DNA of 64,000 nucleotides from Sideroxyarcus emersonii (GTDB taxonomy: Bacteria > Pseudomonadota > Gammaproteobacteria > Burkholderiales > Gallionellaceae): assembly GCF_021654335.1 (NCBI RefSeq), contig NZ_AP023423.1:62001-126000 (forward strand), written 5' to 3'. How positions within the stretch are numbered: position 1 is the stretch's first letter; each line of letters starts with the position of its first letter. The notes beneath the pieces were generated by a model. It searched no databases. It saw only the letters and a program-made list of their open reading frames with translations, and had not been told where the DNA came from. The translations under genes and the position numbers were made by a program. This document shows, piece by piece, positions 16,443-24,097 of this stretch.

Positions 16443-16688
16443 ATGACCGAAAAGAAACCCCATATCGCCCAGAAGTCGCCCTATGCCGTTGCAGTCGAAG
16501 CAGGCAAGAGCTATTGGTATTGCACCTGCGGCAAGAGCGCAGGACAGCCGTTCTGCGATGGCAGCCATCAGGGTTCCGGGTTCTCTCCCAGGGAATTCAA
16601 GGCGGATAAATCGGAGACCGTCTATTTCTGCGGTTGCAAGCATAGCGGCAACGGCATCACCTGCGACGGCAGCCACCAGAAGCTGTGA
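16443..16688 (+). CDS. Double CDGSH iron-sulfur domain protein
   Basis: An 81-residue protein with two CDGSH motifs. CTCGKSAGQPFCDGSH and CGCKHSGNGITCDGSH each supply the Cys-Cys-Cys-His set for one redox-active [2Fe-2S] cluster, as in mitoNEET relatives. No signal or membrane segment is present, so it is soluble in the cytoplasm. GAGGAA precedes the ATG. Bacterial members may take part in electron transfer or cluster handling; the actual partner is unknown. It is a single gene that converges with murI. Confidence 0.92.
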   Translation: MTEKKPHIAQKSPYAVAVEAGKSYWYCTCGKSAGQPFCDGSHQGSGFSPREFKADKSETVYFCGCKHSGNGITCDGSHQKL

Positions 16689-16749
16689 TTCCGATCCGGG
16701 GCGGCGGTACTCGCCGTCCCGGCCGGACAGCAGCCTGTGTGCCGGCTAA

Positions 16750-17559
16750 CTACAGGTATTCCCGCGGCAGCAGCGATACCGCAACTTCCCTGCCCCACAA
16801 GATCGACATGATGCGCGCAGCCTCTGCGGGGTCGCCGCTGGTGAAGAATTGCTCGACAGCTTCGCTGCCGGTTCTGGGCGGCAGTTCGGCTTTGACGCGA
16901 TGCTGCAGATGGCGCGCGACGGCGGCACCGGTATCCACCAGCGCAACGTCATCGCCGACCACACGGCGGATCGTCGGGGCAAGAAAAGGATAATGCGTGC
17001 AGCCGAGGATCAAGGTGTCGGCCCCGCGCTCCAGCAGGGGTGCCGTATAACGTTCGATCAGTGCATGCGTGCGTGCGCTGCTCATGTCGCCCTGTTCGAC
17101 CTGCTCGACCAGCCCGGGACAGCTCTGGGTGACGATCTCGACTTCTTCTCCATAGCGTTCCAGCAGTGCCGCGAAGCGCGCGCTTTCCAGCGTGCCGACC
17201 GTGGCCAGCACCCCGACCACGCCGCTCCTGGTGGCAGCGACGGCGGGTTTGACGGCCGGTTCCATGCCTATGACGGGAAGCGTGAACTGGCTGCGCAGGG
17301 TGGTCACTGCCGCCGCAGTGGCCGTGTTACAGGCGATGACGATGGCGTCGGCACCTTGTTCGACCAGGAAGTGCGCAATCGCCAGTGAACGTGCCTCGAT
17401 GAATGCCGGCGACTTGTCGCCGTAAGGAACGTGGCCGGAATCGGCAACATAGATCAGGCGTTCATGCGGCAGCGCCTGGCGGATGTGCTGCAGCACGGAC
17501 AAGCCGCCCACACCTGAATCGAAGACGCCGATCGTTCCCTTAGAAGTAGTCACACCCAA
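16750..17559 (-). CDS. murI: Glutamate racemase
   Basis: Makes D-glutamate for peptidoglycan. The 269-residue protein has GTIGVFDSGVGGLSVLQHI, VPYGDKS, the first catalytic cysteine in ACNTATAAA and the second in GCTHYPFLAP. The start is unusual. The frame offers a TTG at 17559 or a GTG at 17553, and no in-frame ATG at the N-terminus. The G-rich run before them is the only candidate ribosome binding site. A REP-like element begins 7 bases upstream of the TTG, so the normal leader may have been displaced by it. Function is secure; the start codon is not. Confidence 0.93.
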   Translation of the reverse strand: MGVTTSKGTIGVFDSGVGGLSVLQHIRQALPHERLIYVADSGHVPYGDKSPAFIEARSLAIAHFLVEQGADAIVIACNTATAAAVTTLRSQFTLPVIGMEPAVKPAVAATRSGVVGVLATVGTLESARFAALLERYGEEVEIVTQSCPGLVEQVEQGDMSSARTHALIERYTAPLLERGADTLILGCTHYPFLAPTIRRVVGDDVALVDTGAAVARHLQHRVKAELPPRTGSEAVEQFFTSGDPAEAARIMSILWGREVAVSLLPREYL

Positions 17560-17565
17560 CCCCCC

Positions 17566-17722
17566 GTCATTCCGGCGCAGGCCGGAATCCAGCAGTAAAA
17601 CATCTCCGCATAGCGGGCAAAAGGAACCGCTTGCGGCGAGTTTCGAGGAACGGCCAAACCATCTGTTGAACCGCTGCGCGGGGCTTGCGAATCAACTGGA
17701 TTCCGGCCTGCGCCGGAATGAC
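17566..17722. repeat. REP-like inverted pair (BIME-type)
   Basis: Two copies of a 27-base unit (17566-17592 and 17696-17722) in perfect inverted orientation around 103 bases. Each copy is itself a hairpin, ATTCCGGC-GCAG-GCCGGAAT in the first. The left copy abuts the murI start and the right copy ends 10 bases from the ybiT stop. The unit recurs at 48255-48321. Such GTCATTCCGG...GAATCCAG repeats are widespread in Proteobacteria. No transposase is present here. Confidence 0.88.
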
Positions 17723-17731
17723 GATTTGTCA

Positions 17732-19327
17732 TTAATCCGCCATCTGGTCGCGCAGGAATTCTTCGTACGTGCCGTGGTAATCGTTCACGCCCTTGGCCGA
17801 GATCTCGATGATGCGAGTGGCCAGAGACGACACGAACTCGCGGTCGTGGCTGACGAATACCAGCGTGCCCTTGTATTCCAGCAACGCGGTGTTGAGCGAT
17901 TCGATGGATTCCATGTCCATGTGGTTGGTCGGTTCGTCCATCAGCAGCACGTTCGGCCTGGCCAGCATCAGCTTGCCGAACATCATGCGGCCCTTCTCGC
18001 CGCCGGACAGCACCTTCACGTTCTTCTTCACCTCGTCGCCGGAAAACAGCAAACGGCCCAGCGTGCCGCGCACCACCTGGTCGTCGTCATGCGGCCCGCG
18101 GCAATCGGTCATCCAGTCGGTGAGCGTCTTGTCTTCGGCGAACTCGTGCGCGTGGTCCTGCGCGTAGTAGCCGGGCTTGGCTTTCTCCGCCCATTTGACG
18201 GTGCCGGTGTCCGGCGCGAGATCGCCTGCCAGGATGCGCAGCAGCGTCGTTTTACCGATGCCGTTGGGGCCGATGATGGCGACTTTCTCGCCCGCGTCGA
18301 TGCGGAAATTCACGTTCGAGAACAGCATGCGGTCGAAGCCCTTGGCCACCTTCTCCACTTCCACCGCAACGCGGTGCAGCTTCTCGCGCTCGTCGTATTC
18401 GAAACGGATGAACGGATACTGGCGGCTGGACGGCTTGAAGTCCTCGATCTTGATCTTGTCGATCTGGCGCGCGCGCGAGGTGGCCTGCTTGGCCTTGGAC
18501 GCATTGGCGGAGAAGCGTGCCACGAAGGCGCGCAGTTCGGCGACCTTCTCCTTGGCCTTGGCGTTGTCCGCCGCCTGCTGTTCGCGCGCCTGCGTGGAAG
18601 CCAGCATGTAGTCGTCGTAGTTGCCCGGATATACGGTGATCTTGCCGTAGTCGAGGTCGGCCATGTGCGTGCATACGCTGTTCAGGAAGTGACGGTCGTG
18701 CGAGATGATCACCATGGTCGAGTTGCGCGCGTTGAGCACGTCTTCCAGCCAGCGGATGGTATTGATGTCGAGGTTGTTGGTCGGTTCGTCCAGCAGCAGG
18801 ATGTCCGGGTTGGAGAACAGCGCCTGCGCCAGCAGCACGCGCAGCTTGAAGCCGGGCGCGACCTCGCGCATCGGGCCGTTATGCAATTCGATGGCGATGC
18901 CCACGCCCAGCAGCAGCTCGCCCGCCCGTGCTTCGGCGGTGTAGCCGTCGTATTCGGCGAAGGTCGCCTCCAGGTCGGCGGCGCGCATGTAGTCCTCTTC
19001 CGAGGCATCCGGGTTGGCGTAGATCGCATCGCGCTCGGACATCGCGTCCCACATTTCGGCATGCCCCATCATCACCACATCCAGCACGCGCCGGTCTTCG
19101 TAGGCGAACTGGTCCTGGCGCAGCTTGCCGAGGCGTTCGTTCTTGTCCAGCATCACTTCGCCGGAACTTTGTTCCAGGTCGCCGCCGAGGATCTTCATGA
19201 AGGTGGATTTGCCGCAACCGTTGGCGCCGATCAGGCCGTAGCGGTTGCCGTCGCCGAACTTGACGGAGACGTTCTCGAACAACGGCTTGGCGCCGAACTG
19301 CATGGTGATATTTGCGGTAGCTAACAT
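17732..19327 (-). CDS. ybiT: ABC-F family ATPase, YbiT type
   Basis: A 531-residue soluble protein with two ABC ATPase domains and no membrane part, as in ABC-F proteins that act on ribosomes. It begins [20 protein letters not shown]. The first Walker A is GANGCGKST and the first Walker [12 protein letters not shown], with a degenerate signature ([14 protein letters not shown]). The second domain has GPNGIGKTT, an intact LSGGEKGRM signature and [11 protein letters not shown]. Length, the linker ([19 protein letters not shown]) and the degenerate first signature fit E. coli YbiT closely. A long leader precedes it; the REP-like pair follows. Confidence 0.94.
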   Translation of the reverse strand: MLATANITMQFGAKPLFENVSVKFGDGNRYGLIGANGCGKSTFMKILGGDLEQSSGEVMLDKNERLGKLRQDQFAYEDRRVLDVVMMGHAEMWDAMSERDAIYANPDASEEDYMRAADLEATFAEYDGYTAEARAGELLLGVGIAIELHNGPMREVAPGFKLRVLLAQALFSNPDILLLDEPTNNLDINTIRWLEDVLNARNSTMVIISHDRHFLNSVCTHMADLDYGKITVYPGNYDDYMLASTQAREQQAADNAKAKEKVAELRAFVARFSANASKAKQATSRARQIDKIKIEDFKPSSRQYPFIRFEYDEREKLHRVAVEVEKVAKGFDRMLFSNVNFRIDAGEKVAIIGPNGIGKTTLLRILAGDLAPDTGTVKWAEKAKPGYYAQDHAHEFAEDKTLTDWMTDCRGPHDDDQVVRGTLGRLLFSGDEVKKNVKVLSGGEKGRMMFGKLMLARPNVLLMDEPTNHMDMESIESLNTALLEYKGTLVFVSHDREFVSSLATRIIEISAKGVNDYHGTYEEFLRDQMAD

Positions 19328-19532
19328 GGGACTGCCTTATTTTCGAAGGCGCGCATTCTACCACTGACGGGGCGGGGGCTGACTTTTGGGTTTCTGCCGG
19401 GAAATGGCGCTAGTTGAAGAAAACCTGTGCGAATAATGTCTTGCACTGCTTATCCCGGAATTAATGCGGTCGGGTTCAAAACACTACTTGGTTTAAACTA
19501 CAACCTTCCTCAAATCCACATTCAGTAGTCGC

Positions 19533-20237
19533 ATGAGTCAAGAAATCACTGGCATCACCCCGTTGATCAAACACGCCAATGATGGTCTGTCAGCAGCAGA
19601 GCAGGCCGTCCTGAAGCGGCATCTTGCGGAAAAGCTGCAGGAACTGAGCATACTGGGCGAAGCGGTCTCGTTGCAGCGCGCACGGCTGCAAATGGACATC
19701 GCCGAACTGCTGAATGCGCTGGAGCGCGGGAAGGAGGCGTGGGACATCGCACGCGAGGCATTCCGCATCGCTATGCAGTTCGAATCCTGGCAGGACGCGG
19801 TGGAGGCGTGCGATGTGCTGTTCCAGGCCGGGCAGGAAGATTCGATGGCGGCGCTGGGCATGGGGATCTGGCTGGCCGTGACTTTTCCGGTCGATCCGGA
19901 AGTGACGGCGGCGATGCTGATCCATCTGGTGGAGGAGACGCCCGACGCAGCTGACGTCGGCGCACTGGCAGCGATTGCGGCGCGTTATGTGGTCGACCTG
20001 CGCGCAGACGACGATCAGCATGAAACCCTCAGTTTCCTCGCCGATAACCTGATCGCGATGGTGGCCAAACGCCATGGCCACGTGCAGGATCAGGTGGCGA
20101 TGGACAAATGGCTGGACAGGCTGGAGCTGCGCGATCCGCGGGTGTTCTTGCCGCGCTTGTCGCGCGAGATGGACGCCATCGTGGCAGGCAAGTGGTGGTT
20201 CGACCGCGACGAGTTGCGCAGCAGGCTGCCCGATTGA
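19533..20237 (+). CDS. Hypothetical helical protein
   Basis: A 234-residue soluble protein that I do not recognise. It is almost wholly alpha-helical. The middle (residues about 50-115: LLNALERGKEAWDIAREAFR, then WQDAVEACDVLFQAGQEDSM) has the spacing of TPR-like helix pairs. It has no signal peptide, membrane segment, cysteine cluster or catalytic motif. The coding frame is long, has good codon periodicity and carries typical neighbouring composition, so it is a real gene. The ATG at 19533 lacks a strong ribosome binding site. The hydrolase gene follows after 31 bases and may be co-transcribed. Confidence 0.75.
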   Translation: MSQEITGITPLIKHANDGLSAAEQAVLKRHLAEKLQELSILGEAVSLQRARLQMDIAELLNALERGKEAWDIAREAFRIAMQFESWQDAVEACDVLFQAGQEDSMAALGMGIWLAVTFPVDPEVTAAMLIHLVEETPDAADVGALAAIAARYVVDLRADDDQHETLSFLADNLIAMVAKRHGHVQDQVAMDKWLDRLELRDPRVFLPRLSREMDAIVAGKWWFDRDELRSRLPD

Positions 20238-20268
20238 CGGCGCACGCAGGCAACGCTTGAATAACCCG

Positions 20269-20799
20269 ATGTCCGCACCTGTCCTCATCCTCCCCGGCAT
20301 CGGCAATTCCGGCCCGCTGCACTGGCAATCTTTGTGGGAGCGGGCGCATCCCGATTTTGTGCGTGTGCAACAGCGCGATTGGGACAAGCCGGTTTGCGAG
20401 GAATGGGTGGCTACGCTGGAAGCAGCCGTGAGGCAGGCCGGGCCTCGGACCATCTTGGCCGCGCACAGCCTCGGCTGTCTGACCGTTGCGCATTGGGCAT
20501 CCGGGCCGCATTCGCCAATCGCGGCGGCCTTGCTGGTGGCAGTGCCGGATCCGAACGGGCCGAACTGTCCCCCGGATGTGACGGGTTATTCGCATACGCC
20601 GGCACAGCCGTTTACTTTTTCCAGCACCGTGGTGATCAGCGCCGACGATCCCTACGGTTCGCCGGAACATGCGGAACGCCTGGCTCGCGCCTGGGGCAGC
20701 CGCGTCGTTCACATCGGTGCTCGCGGCCATATCAATGCGGAGAGCGGCCTCGGCGAGTGGGGCGAGGGCTACGATCTGCTGCAACAGCTGCGCCAGTAA
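20269..20799 (+). CDS. RBBP9/YdeN family alpha/beta hydrolase
   Basis: A 176-residue small alpha/beta hydrolase. It begins with the strand VLILPGIGNSGPLHWQSLW. The nucleophile serine is in AAHSLGCLTVAHWA, the acid in ISADDPYGSPEHAERLA and the histidine in IGARGHINAESGLGEW, a full triad in family order. Such proteins are serine hydrolases of mostly unknown substrate. The ATG at 20269 matches the family start; no strong ribosome binding site is visible. It lies between the unknown helical gene and gshA. Confidence 0.9.
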   Translation: MSAPVLILPGIGNSGPLHWQSLWERAHPDFVRVQQRDWDKPVCEEWVATLEAAVRQAGPRTILAAHSLGCLTVAHWASGPHSPIAAALLVAVPDPNGPNCPPDVTGYSHTPAQPFTFSSTVVISADDPYGSPEHAERLARAWGSRVVHIGARGHINAESGLGEWGEGYDLLQQLRQ

Positions 20800-20891
20800 C
20801 CCTTTCTTCCTGTGGCGATGCCCCCGCACGTCGCGCATGGGATCGCCCCAATCGGCTAGAATACCGGCATTGTTTTTTCTCGGGCAATTAC

Positions 20892-22163
20892 ATGGTTCCG
20901 CGCCTCACTACCGCACTCAAAGGCCCGCTGCTGGAACTGGAGCAGCGCATTCTCACCGCCCAGCCGGCCATCGAGCACTGGTTCCGCACGCAGTGGCAGG
21001 AACATACGCCGCCGTTCTACAGTTCGGTCGACCTGCGCAACAGCGGTTTCAAGCTCGCCCCGGTGGATACCAATCTGTTTCCGGGAGGCTTCAACAATCT
21101 CAATCCTGACTTCCTGCCGTTGTGCGTGCATGCCGTGCAGAGCGCGGTAGAGAAGATCTGCCCGGAAGCGCGCGGGGTGCTGCTGATCCCGGAGAACCAC
21201 ACGCGCAACCAGTTCTACCTGCAGAATGTGGCACAACTTGGACGCATCCTGCGGCAGGCCGGGTTCAATGTACGCATCGGTTCGCTGTTGCCGGAGATCA
21301 CCCAGCCCACCACGCTGGAATTGGCGAACGGCAACACGCTTACGCTCGAGCCGCTGGTGCGCACAGGCAACCGCCTCGGCGTGAAAGATTTCGATCCCTG
21401 CGTGATCCTGCTCAACAACGATCTTTCTTCCGGTGCGCCGGACATCCTGAAGAACCTTGAACAGACCGTGTTGCCGCCGCTGGAGGCGGGCTGGTATGTG
21501 CGGCGCAAATCCAGGCATTTTGCGGCGTACCACCAGGTCACCGGACAGTTTGCCGACCTCATCAAGATCGATCCATGGCTGATCGATCCTTATTTCGCCG
21601 TGTGCAACCAGGTCAACTTTCACGAGAAGGTCGGCGAAGATTGCCTCGCGGCGCAGGTCGACGCGGTGTTGCAGCAGATACGCGCCAAGTATGCGGAATA
21701 CGACGTGAAGCAGGACCCCTTCGTCATCGTCAAGGCGGACGCCGGAACCTATGGCATGGGCATCATGACGGTGAAGGATGCCAGCGAAGTGCGCGACCTG
21801 AATCGCAAGCAGCGCAACAAGATGGCCGTGGTGAAGGAAGGACTGCAAGTCTCCGATGTGCTGGTGCAGGAAGGTGTCTACACTTTCGAGAACCTGAATG
21901 AGGCGGTGGCCGAGCCGGTGGTCTATATGATCGACCGCTACGTGGTCGGCGGTTTCTATCGCATGCATACCGAGCGCGGCGTGGACGAGAACCTGAACGC
22001 GCCGGGCATGCGCTTCGAGCCGCTGGCCTTCGAGGACTGCTGCATCCTGCCCAATCCGGATTGCGAACCGGACGACATGCCGAACCGCTTCTATGCCTAC
22101 GGCGTGGTGGCGCGGCTGGCGATGCTGGCGGCGTCGCTGGAGCTGGAAGGAATGCAGGCGTGA
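20892..22163 (+). CDS. gshA: Glutamate-cysteine ligase (Acidithiobacillus/betaproteobacterial type)
   Basis: First step of glutathione synthesis, joining glutamate and cysteine with ATP. The 423-residue protein belongs to the family first defined from Thiobacillus ferrooxidans, distinct from E. coli GshA. Characteristic stretches are FYSSVDLRNSGFKLAPVDTN, LFPGGFNNLNPDF, PENHTRNQFYLQNV, FVIVKADAGTYGMGIMTV and YMIDRYVVGGFYRMHTERG. A TAGAAT -10-like box lies at 20857-20862. Its stop overlaps the apbE GTG, so it heads a tightly packed six-gene operon. The expected gshB partner is not next to it. Confidence 0.93.
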   Translation: MVPRLTTALKGPLLELEQRILTAQPAIEHWFRTQWQEHTPPFYSSVDLRNSGFKLAPVDTNLFPGGFNNLNPDFLPLCVHAVQSAVEKICPEARGVLLIPENHTRNQFYLQNVAQLGRILRQAGFNVRIGSLLPEITQPTTLELANGNTLTLEPLVRTGNRLGVKDFDPCVILLNNDLSSGAPDILKNLEQTVLPPLEAGWYVRRKSRHFAAYHQVTGQFADLIKIDPWLIDPYFAVCNQVNFHEKVGEDCLAAQVDAVLQQIRAKYAEYDVKQDPFVIVKADAGTYGMGIMTVKDASEVRDLNRKQRNKMAVVKEGLQVSDVLVQEGVYTFENLNEAVAEPVVYMIDRYVVGGFYRMHTERGVDENLNAPGMRFEPLAFEDCCILPNPDCEPDDMPNRFYAYGVVARLAMLAASLELEGMQA

Positions 22164-23230
22164 GTTTCCGTCTGCTGCTGCTCCCGCTGTTTGCGCTGCT
22201 TGCCGCTTGCAACAGCGGATCGCAAACCTACGAGCAGCAAGGTTACGTATTCGGCACCCTGGTCGAGGTGACCATCTACGGCGAAGACGAGGCGCGTGCC
22301 AAGGCGGGCATCACAGCGGTGATGCAGGAATTCCAGCGGCTGCATGACAAATTGCATGCATGGCGGCCGTCCGAATTGAGCGAGCTGAACGTTGCGATTG
22401 CGCAGGGGAAATCGAAAGCGGTTTCGCCGGAACTGGCAGCGATGTTGCAGGATGCCGCACGAGTCTCCGCACAATCCGATGGCTTGTTCGATCCGGCGAT
22501 CGGTGGGCTGATCCAGGCGTGGGGATTCCAGGCGGACGACTTCAAGGCCGTGCTGCCGGATGGGAAAAAGATCGCCGCGCTGGTAAAGGCGAATCCTCAG
22601 ATGAGCGATCTGGCGTTCACGCCGGCATTGCCATCCGCCGGCCTGTCGCACGGAAACGGCGACGTCGTCGTCGGCAGCCGCAACCGCGCGGTCAAGATCG
22701 ATCTTGGTGGCTACGCCAAGGGGTATGCGCTGGATCGTGCCGCAGATATATTGAAACAGCAGGGTATCCGCAACGCACTGATCAATATCGGCGGTAACGT
22801 GCTGGCGCTGGGGCAGCATGGTTCGCGTGCCTGGCGCATCGGCATCCAGCATCCGCGCAAGCCGGGGCCGCTGGCCACGCTGGAATTACACGACGGCGAG
22901 GCGATCGGCACTTCCGGCGATTACCAGCGCTTTTTCGAGCTGGGCGGCAAGCGTTACTGCCACCTGATCGATCCCCGTACCGGATATCCGGTGCAAGGGG
23001 TGCAGGCCGTGACCATCCTTACCCATGGTGCGAAAGCCGGGCTGTTGTCCGACGAATCGTCCAAGCCGCTGTTCATCTCCGGCGTACAGGGCTGGCTGGC
23101 TGCCGCACAAAAGATGCATCTCGACGAAGCGCTGCTGGTCGATGACCAGGGGGCGGTGCATCTCACCGCGGCAATGCAGAAACGGCTAAAATTCGCGGAT
23201 GAATCAACGGTGCGCAAGATCGAGCCATGA
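22160..23230 (+). CDS. apbE: FAD:protein FMN transferase, lipoprotein
   Basis: Attaches FMN covalently to threonine of target flavoproteins outside the cytoplasm. The 356-residue protein has a lipoprotein signal (LLLLPLFALLAAC, lipobox cysteine), then the ApbE signature GTLVEVTIYGEDEARA, SELSELN, DGLFDPAIGGL, VKIDLGGYAKGYALD, INIGGNVLALG and the C-terminal CHLIDPRTGYPV. It starts with GTG overlapping the gshA stop by 4 bases, with GGAAGG upstream. No Rnf, Nqr or NosR-type target gene lies in the window, so its substrate is elsewhere or unrecognised. Confidence 0.94.
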   Translation: MSFRLLLLPLFALLAACNSGSQTYEQQGYVFGTLVEVTIYGEDEARAKAGITAVMQEFQRLHDKLHAWRPSELSELNVAIAQGKSKAVSPELAAMLQDAARVSAQSDGLFDPAIGGLIQAWGFQADDFKAVLPDGKKIAALVKANPQMSDLAFTPALPSAGLSHGNGDVVVGSRNRAVKIDLGGYAKGYALDRAADILKQQGIRNALINIGGNVLALGQHGSRAWRIGIQHPRKPGPLATLELHDGEAIGTSGDYQRFFELGGKRYCHLIDPRTGYPVQGVQAVTILTHGAKAGLLSDESSKPLFISGVQGWLAAAQKMHLDEALLVDDQGAVHLTAAMQKRLKFADESTVRKIEP

Positions 23231-23427
23231 ACGGCGAAGAGCAGTTGCAGCAGAATATCCGCCGTACGACAGGCCGGCTGGCACTTAAGAAGATACGTGC
23301 CATCGTGGACGCGGAGGATGCGAGCGCTGCGACAGCGGCAAGGGTGCGGAGAGGGTTGTTGCGTTACGGCTGGATCGTGCTGCTGGCGGTCGCGGCTTTG
23401 CTGGCGCATTTAACAGGAGTGTATTGA
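23227..23427 (+). CDS. Small hypothetical single-pass membrane protein
   Basis: A 66-residue protein overlapping the apbE stop by 4 bases (ATGA) and ending exactly where ptsA begins. Residues 1-45 are charged and helical (LALKKIRAIVDAEDASAATA), followed by one membrane segment (WIVLLAVAALLAHL) close to the C-terminus. The topology is probably cytoplasmic N-terminus. Overlap on both sides shows it belongs to the operon. I recognise no family. Confidence 0.72.
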   Translation: MNGEEQLQQNIRRTTGRLALKKIRAIVDAEDASAATAARVRRGLLRYGWIVLLAVAALLAHLTGVY

Positions 23428-23856
23428 TTGGTCGGTATCTTATTGGTAACCCACAATGGTCTGGGCGACAGCCTGATCGATTGTGTGCGGCATGTACTGG
23501 GTGAAGCGCCCGCGCACCTCAAGAGCCTGTCGGTGCTGGCAAGCGACGATCCGCAGCAGAAACTGGCAGAAGGAAATTCCCTGGTTGCGCAATTGAATGG
23601 CGGCGACGGTGTGCTGGTACTGTCGGATGTCTACGGCGCGACGCCGAGCAATATAGCAAGGCAGCTGTGTCAGCAGCCGGCAGTGCGAGGGGTGGCGGGC
23701 GTTAACCTGCCGATGCTGTTGCGCGTGACGTGTTGCAGCGAAAAGACCCTGGAAGAGATGGTACACCGCGCGATCGAGGGCGGGCGCGAGTGCATCGTGG
23801 ATATGAATTCGGATATGGAAGGCTGCAATGTTGCAACAGGATGTGCAAATCATTAA
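23428..23856 (+). CDS. ptsA: PTS EIIA component, mannose/fructose family
   Basis: A 142-residue EIIA of the mannose type. The phosphorylated histidine is H9 in ILLVTHNGLGDSL, and GVLVLSDVYGATPSNIA follows. In many Betaproteobacteria such an EIIA forms, with HPr and EI, a PTS without sugar permease that is thought to be regulatory. The start is TTG at 23428, placed 8 bases after AGGAG; no ATG fits the family start. Its last 29 bases overlap ptsH. Confidence 0.9.
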   Translation: MVGILLVTHNGLGDSLIDCVRHVLGEAPAHLKSLSVLASDDPQQKLAEGNSLVAQLNGGDGVLVLSDVYGATPSNIARQLCQQPAVRGVAGVNLPMLLRVTCCSEKTLEEMVHRAIEGGRECIVDMNSDMEGCNVATGCANH

Positions 23857-24097
23857 CAAGCTCGGGCTGCATGCCCGCGCATCGGCGAAACTGACCCAGC
23901 TCGCATCGCAGTATCCGTGCGAAGTGTGGCTGTCGCGCAACGGGCGTCGGGTGAATGCGAAAAGCATCATGGGGGTGATGATGCTGGCGGCCGCCAAAGG
24001 CTCTTCCATCAATATCGAGACTGCCGGCGAGCGCGAGCAGGAGGCGATGGATGCGATCCTGGCCCTGATAAACGACTACTTCGGAGAAGGCGAATGA
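23828..24097 (+). CDS. ptsH: Phosphocarrier protein HPr
   Basis: An 89-residue HPr. The phosphorylated histidine H15 is in NKLGLHARASAKL, and the regulatory serine S46 in VNAKSIMGVMML is conserved. S46 implies control by an HPr kinase (HprK), a gene not in this window. GGAAGG before the ATG lies inside the ptsA frame; the overlap is 29 bases. Its own stop overlaps the ptsI start (ATGA), showing translational coupling. Confidence 0.95.
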   Translation: MLQQDVQIINKLGLHARASAKLTQLASQYPCEVWLSRNGRRVNAKSIMGVMMLAAAKGSSINIETAGEREQEAMDAILALINDYFGEGE

